64,000 nucleotides of DNA, from assembly GCF_014650595.1 (NCBI RefSeq), contig NZ_BMVG01000005.1, positions 124,001 to 188,000 on the forward strand, given 5' to 3'. The notes under the pieces were generated by a model. That model made no database searches. It worked only from the letters and a program-made list of their open reading frames with translations, and had not been told where the DNA came from. Of this stretch, positions 48,661 through 56,973 are shown piece after piece. The stretch is from Streptomyces alanosinicus. Its GTDB lineage: Bacteria; Actinomycetota; Actinomycetes; Streptomycetales; Streptomycetaceae. Position numbers and translations under genes: made by a program. The stretch's first letter is position 1. Each line of letters starts with the position of its first letter.

Positions 48661-48867
48661 GCTTCTACCAACCGGGAGCGGGGCGCGGATCTTCCCGGGG
48701 CGGGTCGTCGGGTCTCCCGGACGCCGGGCGAGCCTGCCGGGCACCGGGGCGGCGTGGCCGTACCGGTGCGCCGGGCGCCCGCCGGGCGGCCGGGACCCCC
48801 GTCCCCTGGAGCCCGGCGGGCGCCACCGCCGTCGTATGCCGGCCCGGAACGGCATCCCGCCGCGGCC

Positions 48868-49896
48868 TCAGCCCTTCGCCCGAGTCGTCGACGGCGGCAG
48901 ACCGCCGTTGAACCGGCCGTCCACGAAGGCTGCGAAGTCCACCTTCTTCGGGATGAGCTTCAACTCGGTGAAGGCGTCGGCGATCTGCTGCTCGGAGGCG
49001 ATGAGCGGTTTGTCGACGGCGACCGCGACACGAGTGGAGTTGGTCCGCTTCACCGAGGCCAGCGCCACGTCGTACGGCAGTCCGGTGTCCTTGGCCCACA
49101 CCTTGGCCCACGCCTGCTCATGGCTGTACACCCAGACCTGTGCTCGTCGCAGCCGGGCCAGATAGTCCTTGACGGCGGCGGCCTTCTTCGGGTCCTTCAG
49201 CGCGGGGGGCGCGGCCACCTGGAAGGTCAGCCCGTTGGTGATGCCGTCGCCCGTGGTCAGCACGCGGCCCTGTCTGGCCTGGAGGATCTGGGAGGTGTAC
49301 GGGTCCCAGACCGCCCACGCGTCGACCTTGCCCGAGGTGAACGCGGCGAGGGCATCGGCCGGCTGGAGATATGTGACGTGGACGTCGGACAGGCTCAGCC
49401 CGGCCGCCTTGAGCGAGGCGACCAGCTGGTAGTGCGCCGACGAGCCCTGGGCCACGGCGATCGACCGGCCCTTGAGCTGCTTCGGCCCGGTCAGCCGGGA
49501 GCTGTCCGGCACCAGGATGGTGTCGCCCTTGGAGGTGCCGTGCCAGGCGGCCACGACGGAGATCTTCGAACCGGCTCCGGCCGCGAAGACGGGCGGGGTG
49601 TTGCCGACACCGCCGATGTCGACGGCGCCCGCGTTGACGGCTTCCAGCAGCGGCGGGCCGGAGGTGAAGGTCGACCACTTGATCTTGTAGTGCAGGTTCT
49701 TCAGCTCGCCGGCGGCGCGCAGGATGGCCTCCGAACCGCCCTTCTGATCGCCGACGTTCAGCGTGACGGAGCCCTCGCCATCGGTGTCGGAGCCGATTCC
49801 GGCGGACGAGTTCCCACCGCAGGCGGTGAGCAGCAGGGTGAGAGGGAGGAGCAGCGCGGTGGGGACGAGACGTCGGCGCATGGGGATTCCGTTCAT
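48868..49896 (-). CDS. ssuA: Aliphatic sulfonate ABC transporter substrate-binding lipoprotein
   Basis: 342 aa from ATG 49896, or 337 aa from ATG 49881. Lipoprotein signal with LLLTAC. The SsuA/NMT1-like periplasmic-type fold is seen in VTLNVGDQKGGSEAILRAAG, AGAVDIGGVGNTPPVFAAGA and SIAVAQGSSAHYQLVASLKA, then DAWAVWDPYTSQI. It captures alkanesulfonates or taurine for the SsuBC transporter. Last gene of ssuC-ssuB-ssuA, under a Cys leader peptide. Confidence 0.92.
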   Translation of the reverse strand: MNGIPMRRRLVPTALLLPLTLLLTACGGNSSAGIGSDTDGEGSVTLNVGDQKGGSEAILRAAGELKNLHYKIKWSTFTSGPPLLEAVNAGAVDIGGVGNTPPVFAAGAGSKISVVAAWHGTSKGDTILVPDSSRLTGPKQLKGRSIAVAQGSSAHYQLVASLKAAGLSLSDVHVTYLQPADALAAFTSGKVDAWAVWDPYTSQILQARQGRVLTTGDGITNGLTFQVAAPPALKDPKKAAAVKDYLARLRRAQVWVYSHEQAWAKVWAKDTGLPYDVALASVKRTNSTRVAVAVDKPLIASEQQIADAFTELKLIPKKVDFAAFVDGRFNGGLPPSTTRAKG

Positions 49897-49930
49897 GTGC
49901 GGTGGATTCAGCGGAAGTGCCGAGGGAGGC

Positions 49931-49975
49931 TCAGGCGATTCAGGTGATTCAGGCGATTCAGGCGATTCAGGCGGC
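49931..49975. repeat. 9-bp tandem repeat at the ssuB stop codon
   Basis: Five units of TCAGGCGAT or close variants. On the minus strand each unit carries an in-phase TGA (repeat length 9), so ssuB ends in the first unit and several further in-frame stops follow. Confidence 0.9.
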
Positions 49976-50704
49976 CTCGGCGGCGGCGTCGACGCCGAGC
50001 CGTTCCAGCAGCGCGGCGCGCAGGGCGGCGAAGCGGGGGTCGGTGATGCCGCGGGGCCGGTCGAGGTCGACACGCTGTTCGTGGACGATCCGGCCGGCGT
50101 CCATCACCAGGACACGGTCGGCGAGCAGGACGGCCTCCTCCACGTCGTGCGTGACCAGCAGCACGGCGCAGCCACGGCGCTGCCACACTTCCCCGACCAG
50201 TCGCTGTGCCTTGATGCGGGTGAGCGCGTCGAGGGCGCCGAACGGCTCGTCGAGCAGCAGCAGATCGGGCTCGCGTACCAGGGCGCGGGCCAGGGAGGCG
50301 CGCTGCGCCTCGCCACCGGAGAGGGTCTTCGGCCAGGCGTCGGCCCGGTGACCGAGGCCCACCTCGTCCAACACCCGCTCGGTGACGGCACGTTCGGGTC
50401 GGCCGGGCAGCCCGAGCAGCACATTTCTCCAGACCTTCTTCCAGGGCATGAGCCGGGGCGCCTGGAAGGCGACGGCCCTGCGGCGCGGGACGAGCGCGGT
50501 GCCCTGGATGTCGCGGTCCAGTCCGGCGAGAATGCGCAGCAACGTCGACTTGCCGCAGCCGCTGCGACCCAGCAGGGCGACGAACTCGCCGGGAGCGATG
50601 TCGAGCCGGAGGCCGTCGATGACGGCACGGCCGTCGAAGGCGCGGGCCAGCCCCTCGACATGGACCGCGGACTTGGTCACCGGCCGGTGAACGTCGGTCG
50701 CCAT
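49967..50704 (-). CDS. ssuB: Aliphatic sulfonate ABC transporter ATPase
   Basis: 245 aa. Walker A LLGRSGCGKSTLLRILAGLD, Q-loop VAFQAPRLMPWKKVWRNVLL (typical of SsuB/TauB), signature TLSGGEAQRASLARAL, Walker B LLLLDEPFGALD and switch LLVTHDVEEAVLLADRVLVM. Its start overlaps ssuC by 28 bp. Confidence 0.93.
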   Translation of the reverse strand: MATDVHRPVTKSAVHVEGLARAFDGRAVIDGLRLDIAPGEFVALLGRSGCGKSTLLRILAGLDRDIQGTALVPRRRAVAFQAPRLMPWKKVWRNVLLGLPGRPERAVTERVLDEVGLGHRADAWPKTLSGGEAQRASLARALVREPDLLLLDEPFGALDALTRIKAQRLVGEVWQRRGCAVLLVTHDVEEAVLLADRVLVMDAGRIVHEQRVDLDRPRGITDPRFAALRAALLERLGVDAAAEAA

Positions 50705-51585
50705 TGCAGCAGCAGCCTTTCGAGGGAGCGGACGACGAAGTCGGCGAGCAGGCCGAGGAAGGCGTAGACGATCAGGCAGACCACGATCACATCGGTCCGC
50801 AGGAAGTCGCGCGCCTGCACCATCAGGAAGCCGATGCCTGCATCGGCGTTGACCTGCTCGGCGAAGACCAGTGCGAGCCAGGCGATGCCGAGCGAGTAGC
50901 GCAGCCCGGTCAGCGCGCCGGGCAGTGCACCCGGCAGTACGACGTGCCGCACCAGACCCCAGCGGGACAGCCCCAACGATTCGCCCGCCTCGATGAGTTG
51001 GGAGTCGACGCCACGGATTCCGGCGTAGACATTGAGGTAGAGCGGGAAGGTCACGCCGAGGGTGATGATGGCGATCTTCGGGGCCTCGCCGATGCCGAAC
51101 CAGATGATGAACAGCGGGATGAGGCCCACGAACGGCACCGTCCGCAGCATCTGCACCGGCGCGTCCACCAGGTCCTCACCGATCCGGAACAGCCCCGAGA
51201 CCAGGGCGAGTCCGGTGCCGACGGCGGTCCCGAACAGCAGCCCGAAGGCGACGCGGCGCAGGGAGATTCCCATGGCCGACGGCAGCGAACCGTCCCTCAC
51301 CAGATCCCAGCCGACCTGGGCGATCCGGCCCGGCGAGGCGAACACATCGGCCGTCAACACACCGGTGGAGGTGAGGAGTTGCCACAGGGCCAGCAGCAGG
51401 ATCGGGCCCGTGGTACGGCGCAGCCAGCGGGGAATGCGGAGCCGGCGGGAGGGGACGGGGACGACAGGCTGGAGGTCGAGGAAGCCGCGGTCGAGATGTG
51501 CAGCGGCGGCATCCACTGAATGGGATATAGCCGAAATATCGGGCTCGGGAGAGCTGGGCGGGGCATGGCTGATGCTCATCGACAC
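50677..51585 (-). CDS. ssuC: Aliphatic sulfonate ABC transporter permease
   Basis: 302 aa with six membrane helices. The coupling-loop region is EAGESLGLSRWGLVRHVVLPGALPG, preceded by TLGVTFPLYLNVYAGIRGVD, typical of the SsuC/TauC group. First structural gene of the operon, 176 bp downstream of the leader peptide. Confidence 0.92.
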   Translation of the reverse strand: MSMSISHAPPSSPEPDISAISHSVDAAAAHLDRGFLDLQPVVPVPSRRLRIPRWLRRTTGPILLLALWQLLTSTGVLTADVFASPGRIAQVGWDLVRDGSLPSAMGISLRRVAFGLLFGTAVGTGLALVSGLFRIGEDLVDAPVQMLRTVPFVGLIPLFIIWFGIGEAPKIAIITLGVTFPLYLNVYAGIRGVDSQLIEAGESLGLSRWGLVRHVVLPGALPGALTGLRYSLGIAWLALVFAEQVNADAGIGFLMVQARDFLRTDVIVVCLIVYAFLGLLADFVVRSLERLLLQWRPTFTGR

Positions 51586-51760
51586 TCCATGCGGAAGAGA
51601 GCGGAAGAGATGCGGGCAGCGGGAAAGCGGGACTCGGCACCGACACGCCCTGCCTCCGCCTCCGGCGCAGGTCAGGGGCAGGTCAGGAAGAGATCAAGGA
51701 GCGGCCACCGAAGGAACCCGGAAGCGAGGGGGCCCGGCGAAAGACGGGACGGAGAAGGCG

Positions 51761-51844
51761 TCAGCGGCCGCGGCGACACGCGGCGGAAGCCACCCGCAGC
51801 AGGTCGATATGACCGCGCGTGGTGAGCAGAGCTGAACGCAACAT
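51761..51844 (-). CDS. Cysteine-containing leader peptide (attenuator) of ssuCBA
   Basis: A 27-codon ORF on the minus strand starts MLRSALLTTRGHIDLL and ends RVASAACRRGR with stop at 51761-51763. This matches the recurrent actinomycete leader peptides placed before sulfur-assimilation operons, with a conserved HxDLLRVASAAC core. Ribosome pausing at the Cys codon near the end is thought to report cysteine supply. It has its own promoter and is probably translated leaderless. Confidence 0.85.
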   Translation of the reverse strand: MLRSALLTTRGHIDLLRVASAACRRGR

Positions 51845-51851
51845 GCGGCAG

Positions 51852-51881
51852 AACGTAGCCAGCCCGATGCTCCAGGGTCAA
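51852..51881 (-). promoter_or_regulatory. Promoter of the ssu leader/operon
   Basis: Minus-strand TTGACC (51881-51876), 18-bp spacer and TACGTT (51857-51852), a good housekeeping-sigma match. The -10 box ends 7 bp before the leader ATG, so the transcript starts at or next to the initiation codon. Confidence 0.7.
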
Positions 51882-51967
51882 CGGCGTCTCGGCCTGTGGA
51901 CCCCGCGTGTCAGGAATCGGTCGCGCCGACGCGTGTGAAACGCGGCCCATGGGCCAGGATGGGGAAC

Positions 51968-52390
51968 ATGCCAGATGCTTTCACCAGCCGAACGCTGCAC
52001 ATCTCCACCGGCTCCCGGGAACGCGTCGTCGATCTCACCTCCGACTGCGAGGACTTCCTGCGGGAGGCGGCGGCCGGCCGCGACGGCCTGCTCAACATCT
52101 TCGTCCCGCACGCCACCGCCGGAATCGCCGTCATCGAGACGGGCGCCGGCAGCGACGACGACCTCCTCGCCGCCCTGCACACCCTGCTCCCCGCCGACGA
52201 CCGCTGGCAGCACCGCCATGGCAGCCCCGGCCACGGCCGCGACCACGTCCTGCCCGCCATCGTCCCGCCCCATGCGACTCTCCCCGTCATCGCCGGCCAC
52301 CTGGAGCTGGGCACCTGGCAGTCGGTCTGCCTGGTCGACACCAACATCTCTAATGTCAACCGTCAGGTTCGACTGAGCTTCCTGGGCTGA
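51968..52390 (+). CDS. YjbQ/UPF0047 family protein
   Basis: 140 aa from ATG 51968 (AGGATGGGGA upstream; ATG 51959 also possible). The family pattern is intact: VDLTSDCEDFLREAAAGRDG, LNIFVPHATAGIAVIETGAG, the HGRDHVLPAIVPPHATLPVI segment and GTWQSVCLVDTN. YjbQ proteins have weak thiamine-phosphate-synthase-like activity; the real role is unsettled. Divergent from the ssu operon. Confidence 0.93.
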   Translation: MPDAFTSRTLHISTGSRERVVDLTSDCEDFLREAAAGRDGLLNIFVPHATAGIAVIETGAGSDDDLLAALHTLLPADDRWQHRHGSPGHGRDHVLPAIVPPHATLPVIAGHLELGTWQSVCLVDTNISNVNRQVRLSFLG

Positions 52391-52453
52391 GCAAGATCAT
52401 CCTGGGTGTGGCCGCCAAATCTCCGTACCTTGCGTGTTCGGAACGGAGAAATC

Positions 52454-53398
52454 TTGCGCGGTACGGACCTGAACATGATCGAACGCCCCTACGACGGATG
52501 CGGGAAGTGCCTGGTCGGCGTGCGACGGCTGTCGAGGATGAAGCTCGCCACGTCGTCTCCCGAGCGGCAACGTGAGGATGTGCTGACCGCCGCGGCATCT
52601 GTCGGGGGCCACATCATCGGCTGGGCCGACGACTGGGAGGTGTCGGGCGCCACCGACCCCATGACCCGGCCGAAACTGGGCCCTTGGCTCCGCGATGAGA
52701 GGGGTCCGTACGACGGATTGGTGGCCGCAGCCGTGGACCGGCTCGGCCGTAACGTCGTGGACTGCCTGAACACCGGCTACGAGATGCGTGACGAAGGGAA
52801 GCTGCTCGTCACCTACGGCCATGACGGCCCGTGGGATCTGGATGACCAGGTCGACGAGAACCGTTTCACCATGGAGGCCTGGGGCGCGCAGATGGAACTG
52901 CGGGCCATCCAGCGCCGAAACCGGAACGCCACCCTGAAGATGAGGGCAGCGGGGCGCCCGAAGGGGAAGCCTTCCTACGGATTCCAGTACGTACGGATCG
53001 TGATGGGCGGCAAGATCGATCACGTCGTCCTGCATCCGCACGCCTCGACTGTCATCCGTACGGTTGCCCGTCGCATCCTGGCTGATCCCGAGAACGTCAC
53101 ACCCAGCAGTGAGGCGGCCCGCCTGAACCGGACCGGAGAGCTTTCACCCGCTGACCACTTGGCCGTCATGTACGGCAAGCCAGCAGGCGGACACCCCTGG
53201 CAGCCGACAAGTCTGAAGAACATCCTTCTGTCTGAAGCGGCCTTGGGCTACTTGATGCACCAGGGCAAGCCGGTGATCGACCGAGACGGAAACCCCGTGC
53301 GGCTCTGCGAGGGCTACGTGGGTGCCGAATACCTCCCGGCGCCATCACGATCTGTGGCCTCTTCCAAGCTACTCTCACAGGTTGGGGTGGGTGTGTAG
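52454..53398 (+). CDS. Large serine recombinase (integrase), C-terminally truncated
   Basis: About 314 aa from TTG 52454 (GGAG 5 bp upstream); ATG 52475 and GTG 52406 are alternatives. The catalytic domain is present: VGVRRLSRMKLATSSPERQR with the nucleophile Ser in RLS, VAAAVDRLGRNVVDCL, and the recombinase domain KPSYGFQYVRIV with LKNILLSEAALGYLM. It ends soon after GNPVRLCEGYVG. The zinc-ribbon and coiled-coil domains needed for synapsis are missing; such proteins usually exceed 500 aa. Probably a dead remnant of an inserted element directly behind yjbQ. Confidence 0.8.
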   Translation: MRGTDLNMIERPYDGCGKCLVGVRRLSRMKLATSSPERQREDVLTAAASVGGHIIGWADDWEVSGATDPMTRPKLGPWLRDERGPYDGLVAAAVDRLGRNVVDCLNTGYEMRDEGKLLVTYGHDGPWDLDDQVDENRFTMEAWGAQMELRAIQRRNRNATLKMRAAGRPKGKPSYGFQYVRIVMGGKIDHVVLHPHASTVIRTVARRILADPENVTPSSEAARLNRTGELSPADHLAVMYGKPAGGHPWQPTSLKNILLSEAALGYLMHQGKPVIDRDGNPVRLCEGYVGAEYLPAPSRSVASSKLLSQVGVGV

Positions 53399-53640
53399 CC
53401 CGGGCATCGATGCGGGCGGTGTCAGGCGGGGTTCCTGGTGCGGCAATTCGACAGGGTCGGATCATGCTGCGGCTGGCTCGCGGTCACGGATGTGGTCAGC
53501 GCAGGCCACCACGGCCGCTGGCCGGGGTGCCGAGCCGCCGGCCTCGATGGCGGGTGCGGGGCGCCTGAGGTGTCGTCAAACCAGGTTCGGGCTCACCGCA
53601 AACCTGACGAGGTGGCCGCGGTGCGGGTATGGCGGTTGAC

Positions 53641-54882
53641 TCATCGGAGAAGCCGGATCTGCGGGTAGCGGGGTGAGGGGTGCTGGAGCAGGTGGTTGTC
53701 GAGGTGGCGTAGGTGAAGGTCGAAGAATGCTCGTACGTAGTCGCGTTGGGCGTGGATGGCCTGGTGCGGGTCGAGGGTGCCGATTGCTTGCGTCACCTGG
53801 CTGGGCGTCATCCCGAGGGCGGGCGCGGCTTGGGGCAGCAGTGTTTCCAGGTCGGTGAATGAGGTGTGGGTGGAGTCGATGAGGGCCAGTTCGCGTTTCC
53901 AGCCGTACTGGCTGGTCCAGAACTGATCCCAGCTGGGATCTTCTGGGCCTGGGCCGGGGTCGCTGCCGAAGAGAAGGAATGGCCGGTCGGTGCCGGCGGT
54001 GACGGGTGGCAGGAGGCTGCCGTCCAGGTTGGCGCCGGCCTGCAGGCGCCGGTCGGCGCGGATGGCTGCGGCGGCTGTGGCGCCGCCGAGGGAGTGGCCG
54101 AGCATGCCGACGCGGGACAGGTCGAACGCGCCGGCGAGGGTGGGTGGTAGGGGTCGCCGTCCGGCGTCAGTGTTGTGTCCGGCGTTGAGCGCGGTGAGCT
54201 GGTCCAGCACGAACCGGGTGTCCGCGGTGCGGACAGTGAGGGCCTTGGCGATCAGGGCGTCGTCGATGTCGCCGGTGATGGCGAAGGTTTCCACTCGGCC
54301 GCCGGGAAACTCGACTTGGTCGGCGTCGTAGGTGTGGTCGATGGCCACGACCAGGTAGCCGCGGCTGGCTAGTTCCTCGATCAGAGCAGTGCCGAGGCTG
54401 CGGTCGCTGTGCAGGCCCGGTGAGTACAGGACGACCGGTCTCCCGCACCGGCCGTGGTCCACCGGGGCGGCCAGGTGGGCGTGCGTGGTCGGCAGCAGCA
54501 GCGTGCCGGACGGGATGCCCTGTTCCCGTTCGAAGAAGGGGACGGCGCCGGGTGACATCCACGGCACGGGCGGGTGCTCATGGGTGGCGCGTGCCGGGTA
54601 CCAGAGCTGGATCATGAGTTCCCGAGACGGTCGGGAATCCTGCCAGGGATCGACGCGCGCTCGGTCGATCAGGTGCACCGCGATCGTGCCCAGGGGATGT
54701 GGACCGGTTGGTGCGGGCAGGGTGAGCCGCACCGGAGTCGGCGTGGGGTTGGCGGCCGGCGAGTTAGCGGCGGGTCGCGACTGGGCGGATGCCGCGGTGG
54801 CCATCGGGACGGAAGCGATGGCTGACGCTACGGCGGTGCCGAGCAGCGCCCGGCGGGTCAGGAGCCGTCTGTCGTTCAACAT
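53641..54882 (-). CDS. Tat-exported alpha/beta hydrolase (PAF-acetylhydrolase-like)
   Basis: 413 aa from ATG 54882. A twin-arginine signal (RRLLTRRALLGTAVASAIAS) leads into an alpha/beta hydrolase with the oxyanion segment VVLYSPGLHSDRSLGTALIE, nucleophile elbow GMLGHSLGGATAAAA and a PAF-AH type II layout: Asp in NLDGS and His in DSTHTSFTDLE as likely catalytic partners. It should cleave short or oxidised acyl esters outside the cell. The start is at the predicted transcription start, so the mRNA is probably leaderless. It is divergent from a membrane protein/XRE pair. Confidence 0.87.
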   Translation of the reverse strand: MLNDRRLLTRRALLGTAVASAIASVPMATAASAQSRPAANSPAANPTPTPVRLTLPAPTGPHPLGTIAVHLIDRARVDPWQDSRPSRELMIQLWYPARATHEHPPVPWMSPGAVPFFEREQGIPSGTLLLPTTHAHLAAPVDHGRCGRPVVLYSPGLHSDRSLGTALIEELASRGYLVVAIDHTYDADQVEFPGGRVETFAITGDIDDALIAKALTVRTADTRFVLDQLTALNAGHNTDAGRRPLPPTLAGAFDLSRVGMLGHSLGGATAAAAIRADRRLQAGANLDGSLLPPVTAGTDRPFLLFGSDPGPGPEDPSWDQFWTSQYGWKRELALIDSTHTSFTDLETLLPQAAPALGMTPSQVTQAIGTLDPHQAIHAQRDYVRAFFDLHLRHLDNHLLQHPSPRYPQIRLLR

Positions 54883-54888
54883 CGCCAA

Positions 54889-54952
54889 AATGTAAGGCGT
54901 ACCTTCCATAGAGTCAAGGTTGCTTGACTCTATGGAAAGGGCACCTTACAGT
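54889..54952. promoter_or_regulatory. Mirror-symmetric divergent promoter
   Basis: Rightward: TTGACT (54924-54929), 17 bp, TACAGT (54947-54952). Leftward: TTGACT (54917-54912), 17 bp, TACATT (54894-54889). Each -10 box ends 7 bp before its start codon (54959 and 54882), implying leaderless transcripts both ways. The two -35 boxes lie inside one palindrome. Confidence 0.85.
54891..54950. repeat. 60-bp inverted repeat with 34-bp perfect core
   Basis: The core arms TTCCATAGAGTCAAG (54904-54918) and CTTGACTCTATGGAA (54923-54937) are exact complements around GTTG. Symmetry continues outward, imperfectly, to TGTAAGG/CCTTACA (54891-54897, 54944-54950). The core probably holds an operator covering both -35 boxes. 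Confidence 0.95.
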
Positions 54953-54958
54953 CGTCGC

Positions 54959-55366
54959 ATGGCAAAGCAGGTAGAGCAGGATCAGGTGACGCGCGCGGCC
55001 CGCCGCGCTGTACTCATCGACGGCATACCCGTGTCCACTTTGGGTGTGGTAGCCCTGGCCCTGGGCAGCAACGCCCATCCGAGCACCGCTCAGAAGACCT
55101 GGTGGATCGCGGCCACCGTCGTCTTCACCCTCGCGATCGCCTGGGTGCTGTGGCGGGCATTCCGGCGCGCGGACGAATACCTGCGCAGGATTCAGTTGGA
55201 GAGCATGGCCATCGCCTTCGCCGCAGTCCTCGTGGGGCTGCAAGTGGCTACCCTGCTCGATGCCGCAGGCATCATCCAGCTCCATCAGCTCGCGCAGTTG
55301 ATCCTCCTCGGCGGCGTGGGCATCTGGATGACGATCGCCGACCTGCGTACCCGCCTGAACCGGTGA
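54959..55366 (+). CDS. Small multi-helix membrane protein
   Basis: 135 aa from ATG 54959, at the predicted transcription start. Four membrane helices are visible (DGIPVSTLGVVALALGS, WWIAATVVFTLAIAWVLW, MAIAFAAVLVGLQVATLL, LILLGGVGIWMTIADL). The loop RAFRRADEYLRRIQLESMAI lies between helices 2 and 3. It is 9 bp upstream of an XRE regulator. Membrane-protein/XRE pairs of this form are common in actinomycetes; function unknown. Confidence 0.8.
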   Translation: MAKQVEQDQVTRAARRAVLIDGIPVSTLGVVALALGSNAHPSTAQKTWWIAATVVFTLAIAWVLWRAFRRADEYLRRIQLESMAIAFAAVLVGLQVATLLDAAGIIQLHQLAQLILLGGVGIWMTIADLRTRLNR

Positions 55367-55375
55367 CGAAGCACT

Positions 55376-55594
55376 GTGAAGAACCGACTACGCGAACTGC
55401 GTGCAGCCCGCCGGTGGAGCCAGGCCGACCTGGCCGACCGGTGTCAAGTTTCCCGGCAGGCCATCAACGCCATCGAAACCGAGCGGTACGATCCCAGCCT
55501 GCCTCTGGCGTTCACCATCGCCGACGTCTTCGGCCTGACCATCGAGGAAATCTTCCATCCCGACCGGACGGAAACGACGGACAACCCGGCCTGA
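55376..55594 (+). CDS. XRE-family (Cro/CI-type) small regulator
   Basis: 72 aa from GTG 55376. Almost the whole protein is one helix-turn-helix: RLRELRAARRWSQADLADRC, QVSRQAINAIETERYDPSLP, then AFTIADVFGLTIEEIFHPD. It resembles YozG/YgzD-type regulators that accompany small membrane proteins. Candidate ligand of the palindrome at 54891-54950. Confidence 0.9.
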   Translation: MKNRLRELRAARRWSQADLADRCQVSRQAINAIETERYDPSLPLAFTIADVFGLTIEEIFHPDRTETTDNPA

Positions 55595-55636
55595 CCTGTG
55601 ATGGATGGCTAGGAAGTCAAGTACCGGGGCTGGTGT

Positions 55637-56177
55637 CTACTCGGGCCCCGTGGGTGCTTGAGAGGCTTTGAGTCGGTTGGCGACGTAGCTGGCGCGGTCT
55701 CCCCCGTTGAGCTTGTGCCAGTTGTGGGCCGTGCCGTCGGCGAGGCCGAGGAGATCGGCGAGCATCTTCCAGTGGACGGCGCCGACCATGGCCAGCCATG
55801 CCCCGTTGCGGGCCTTGCTGGTGCTGGTGATGCCCAGGCGGGTCAGTCGTCTCTGCAGAGTGTTGGAGGTCATGGGCTGGTCGGGGCGGAGGCCGGGGAA
55901 GAGGTAGGGCGTCTCGCGGGTCCTGAGCGGGGCGGCCAGTGGACGTCGTTCGTTGATCAGCCGTTGGAGTAATGCCGACAGTCGCGGCCGGAGCCAGAGC
56001 GGGTCTCGGCCGAGTTGAAGACCGAGGACGCCGGGCTCCTCTGGGTGGACCAGGACATGGTTGGTCGTGAGGCTCACGAGTCGGTCAGTTCGCAGCCCAA
56101 CAGTCACAGACTGTGACGCTAGGCAACAGGCGTCACAGAGGTCCCGGCAGTGATCGAACTGAGACTCCCCGAACCGT
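55637..56177 (-). pseudogene. Tyrosine-recombinase fragment, 5'-truncated
   Basis: The frame starts after a stop near 56.17 kb and reads CDACCLASQSVTVGLRTDRL, then LVHPEEPGVLGLQLGRDP, PLRTRETPYLFPGLRPDQPM and LADLLGLADGTAHNWHKLNG. This resembles the C-terminal end of Streptomyces site-specific integrases (FPGxxPGQP, then LADLLGLHVNTA). The N-terminal domains are missing, and no complete catalytic set was seen. It closes the right side of the 52.4-56.2 kb island. Confidence 0.7.
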
Positions 56178-56319
56178 GATCATTCCTTGGCGTTCAATCC
56201 GGCAGCATTACCGGCGGGACCCCACACACGGGCGTGCGGCACCAGCGGCCTGCTCCCAACCGTCAGGCGGCTGATCAGGGCAGATGGAGAACTGGGACGG
56301 GAGTATCTAGGGTCAGCAC

Positions 56320-56973
56320 GTGGCTTTCATCATGGTGTGCGAAGACGACGCGGCGGTCCGTGGCGTCCTCAAGCGCGCCCTAGAGTACGACGGCCACACC
56401 GTCTCGGTGGCCGCCACGGCCGACAGCCTGCTGCGGCAGCTCGCACCGGCGCCCCATCTGGTCGTCCTGGATCTCGGGCTCCCGGACGCCGACGGCCGCG
56501 ACGTCTGCCTGGCCCTTCGGGCTCGCGGTGTCGACGTGCCGGTGCTGATGCTCACCGCCCTGGACGGCCTGCATCACAAGGTGGGCGGCTTCGAGGCCGG
56601 CGCCGACGACTACATGACCAAACCCTTCGACATCCCGGAACTGCTGGTCCGGGTCCGAGCCCTCCTGCGCCGGGCCACCGTGGCGCCCGCACCGCGCGAG
56701 GTCGTCCTCGATCCGGCGAAGCACGTGGTGACCTACGGCTCGGTGAGCGAGAGCCTGACCCCGACCGAGTTCCGGCTGCTGGGCCGTCTGATCGCCTCGC
56801 AGGGCGACGCGGTACGCCGCCACGCCCTCATCGCCGCCGGCTGGCCGCACGGGGCGCAGGTCAGCGACAACACCCTCGACTCCTTCGTGCGCCGGCTGCG
56901 GACCAAGCTCGGTCCGCTGGGTGTGGCCGAGCGTCTGGTGACCGTCCGCGGCGTGGGCTACCGATGGCAGTGA
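56320..56973 (+). CDS. OmpR-family response regulator
   Basis: 217 aa. The receiver domain has the acidic pair in CEDDAAVRGVL, the phospho-Asp in LVVLDLGLPDADG and Lys in YMTKPFDIPELL. The winged helix spans about 125-217 (LTPTEFRLLGRLIASQGDAV, then DNTLDSFVRRLRTKLG and VRGVGYRW). It overlaps the kinase start by 10 bp. Confidence 0.95.
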   Translation: MAFIMVCEDDAAVRGVLKRALEYDGHTVSVAATADSLLRQLAPAPHLVVLDLGLPDADGRDVCLALRARGVDVPVLMLTALDGLHHKVGGFEAGADDYMTKPFDIPELLVRVRALLRRATVAPAPREVVLDPAKHVVTYGSVSESLTPTEFRLLGRLIASQGDAVRRHALIAAGWPHGAQVSDNTLDSFVRRLRTKLGPLGVAERLVTVRGVGYRWQ

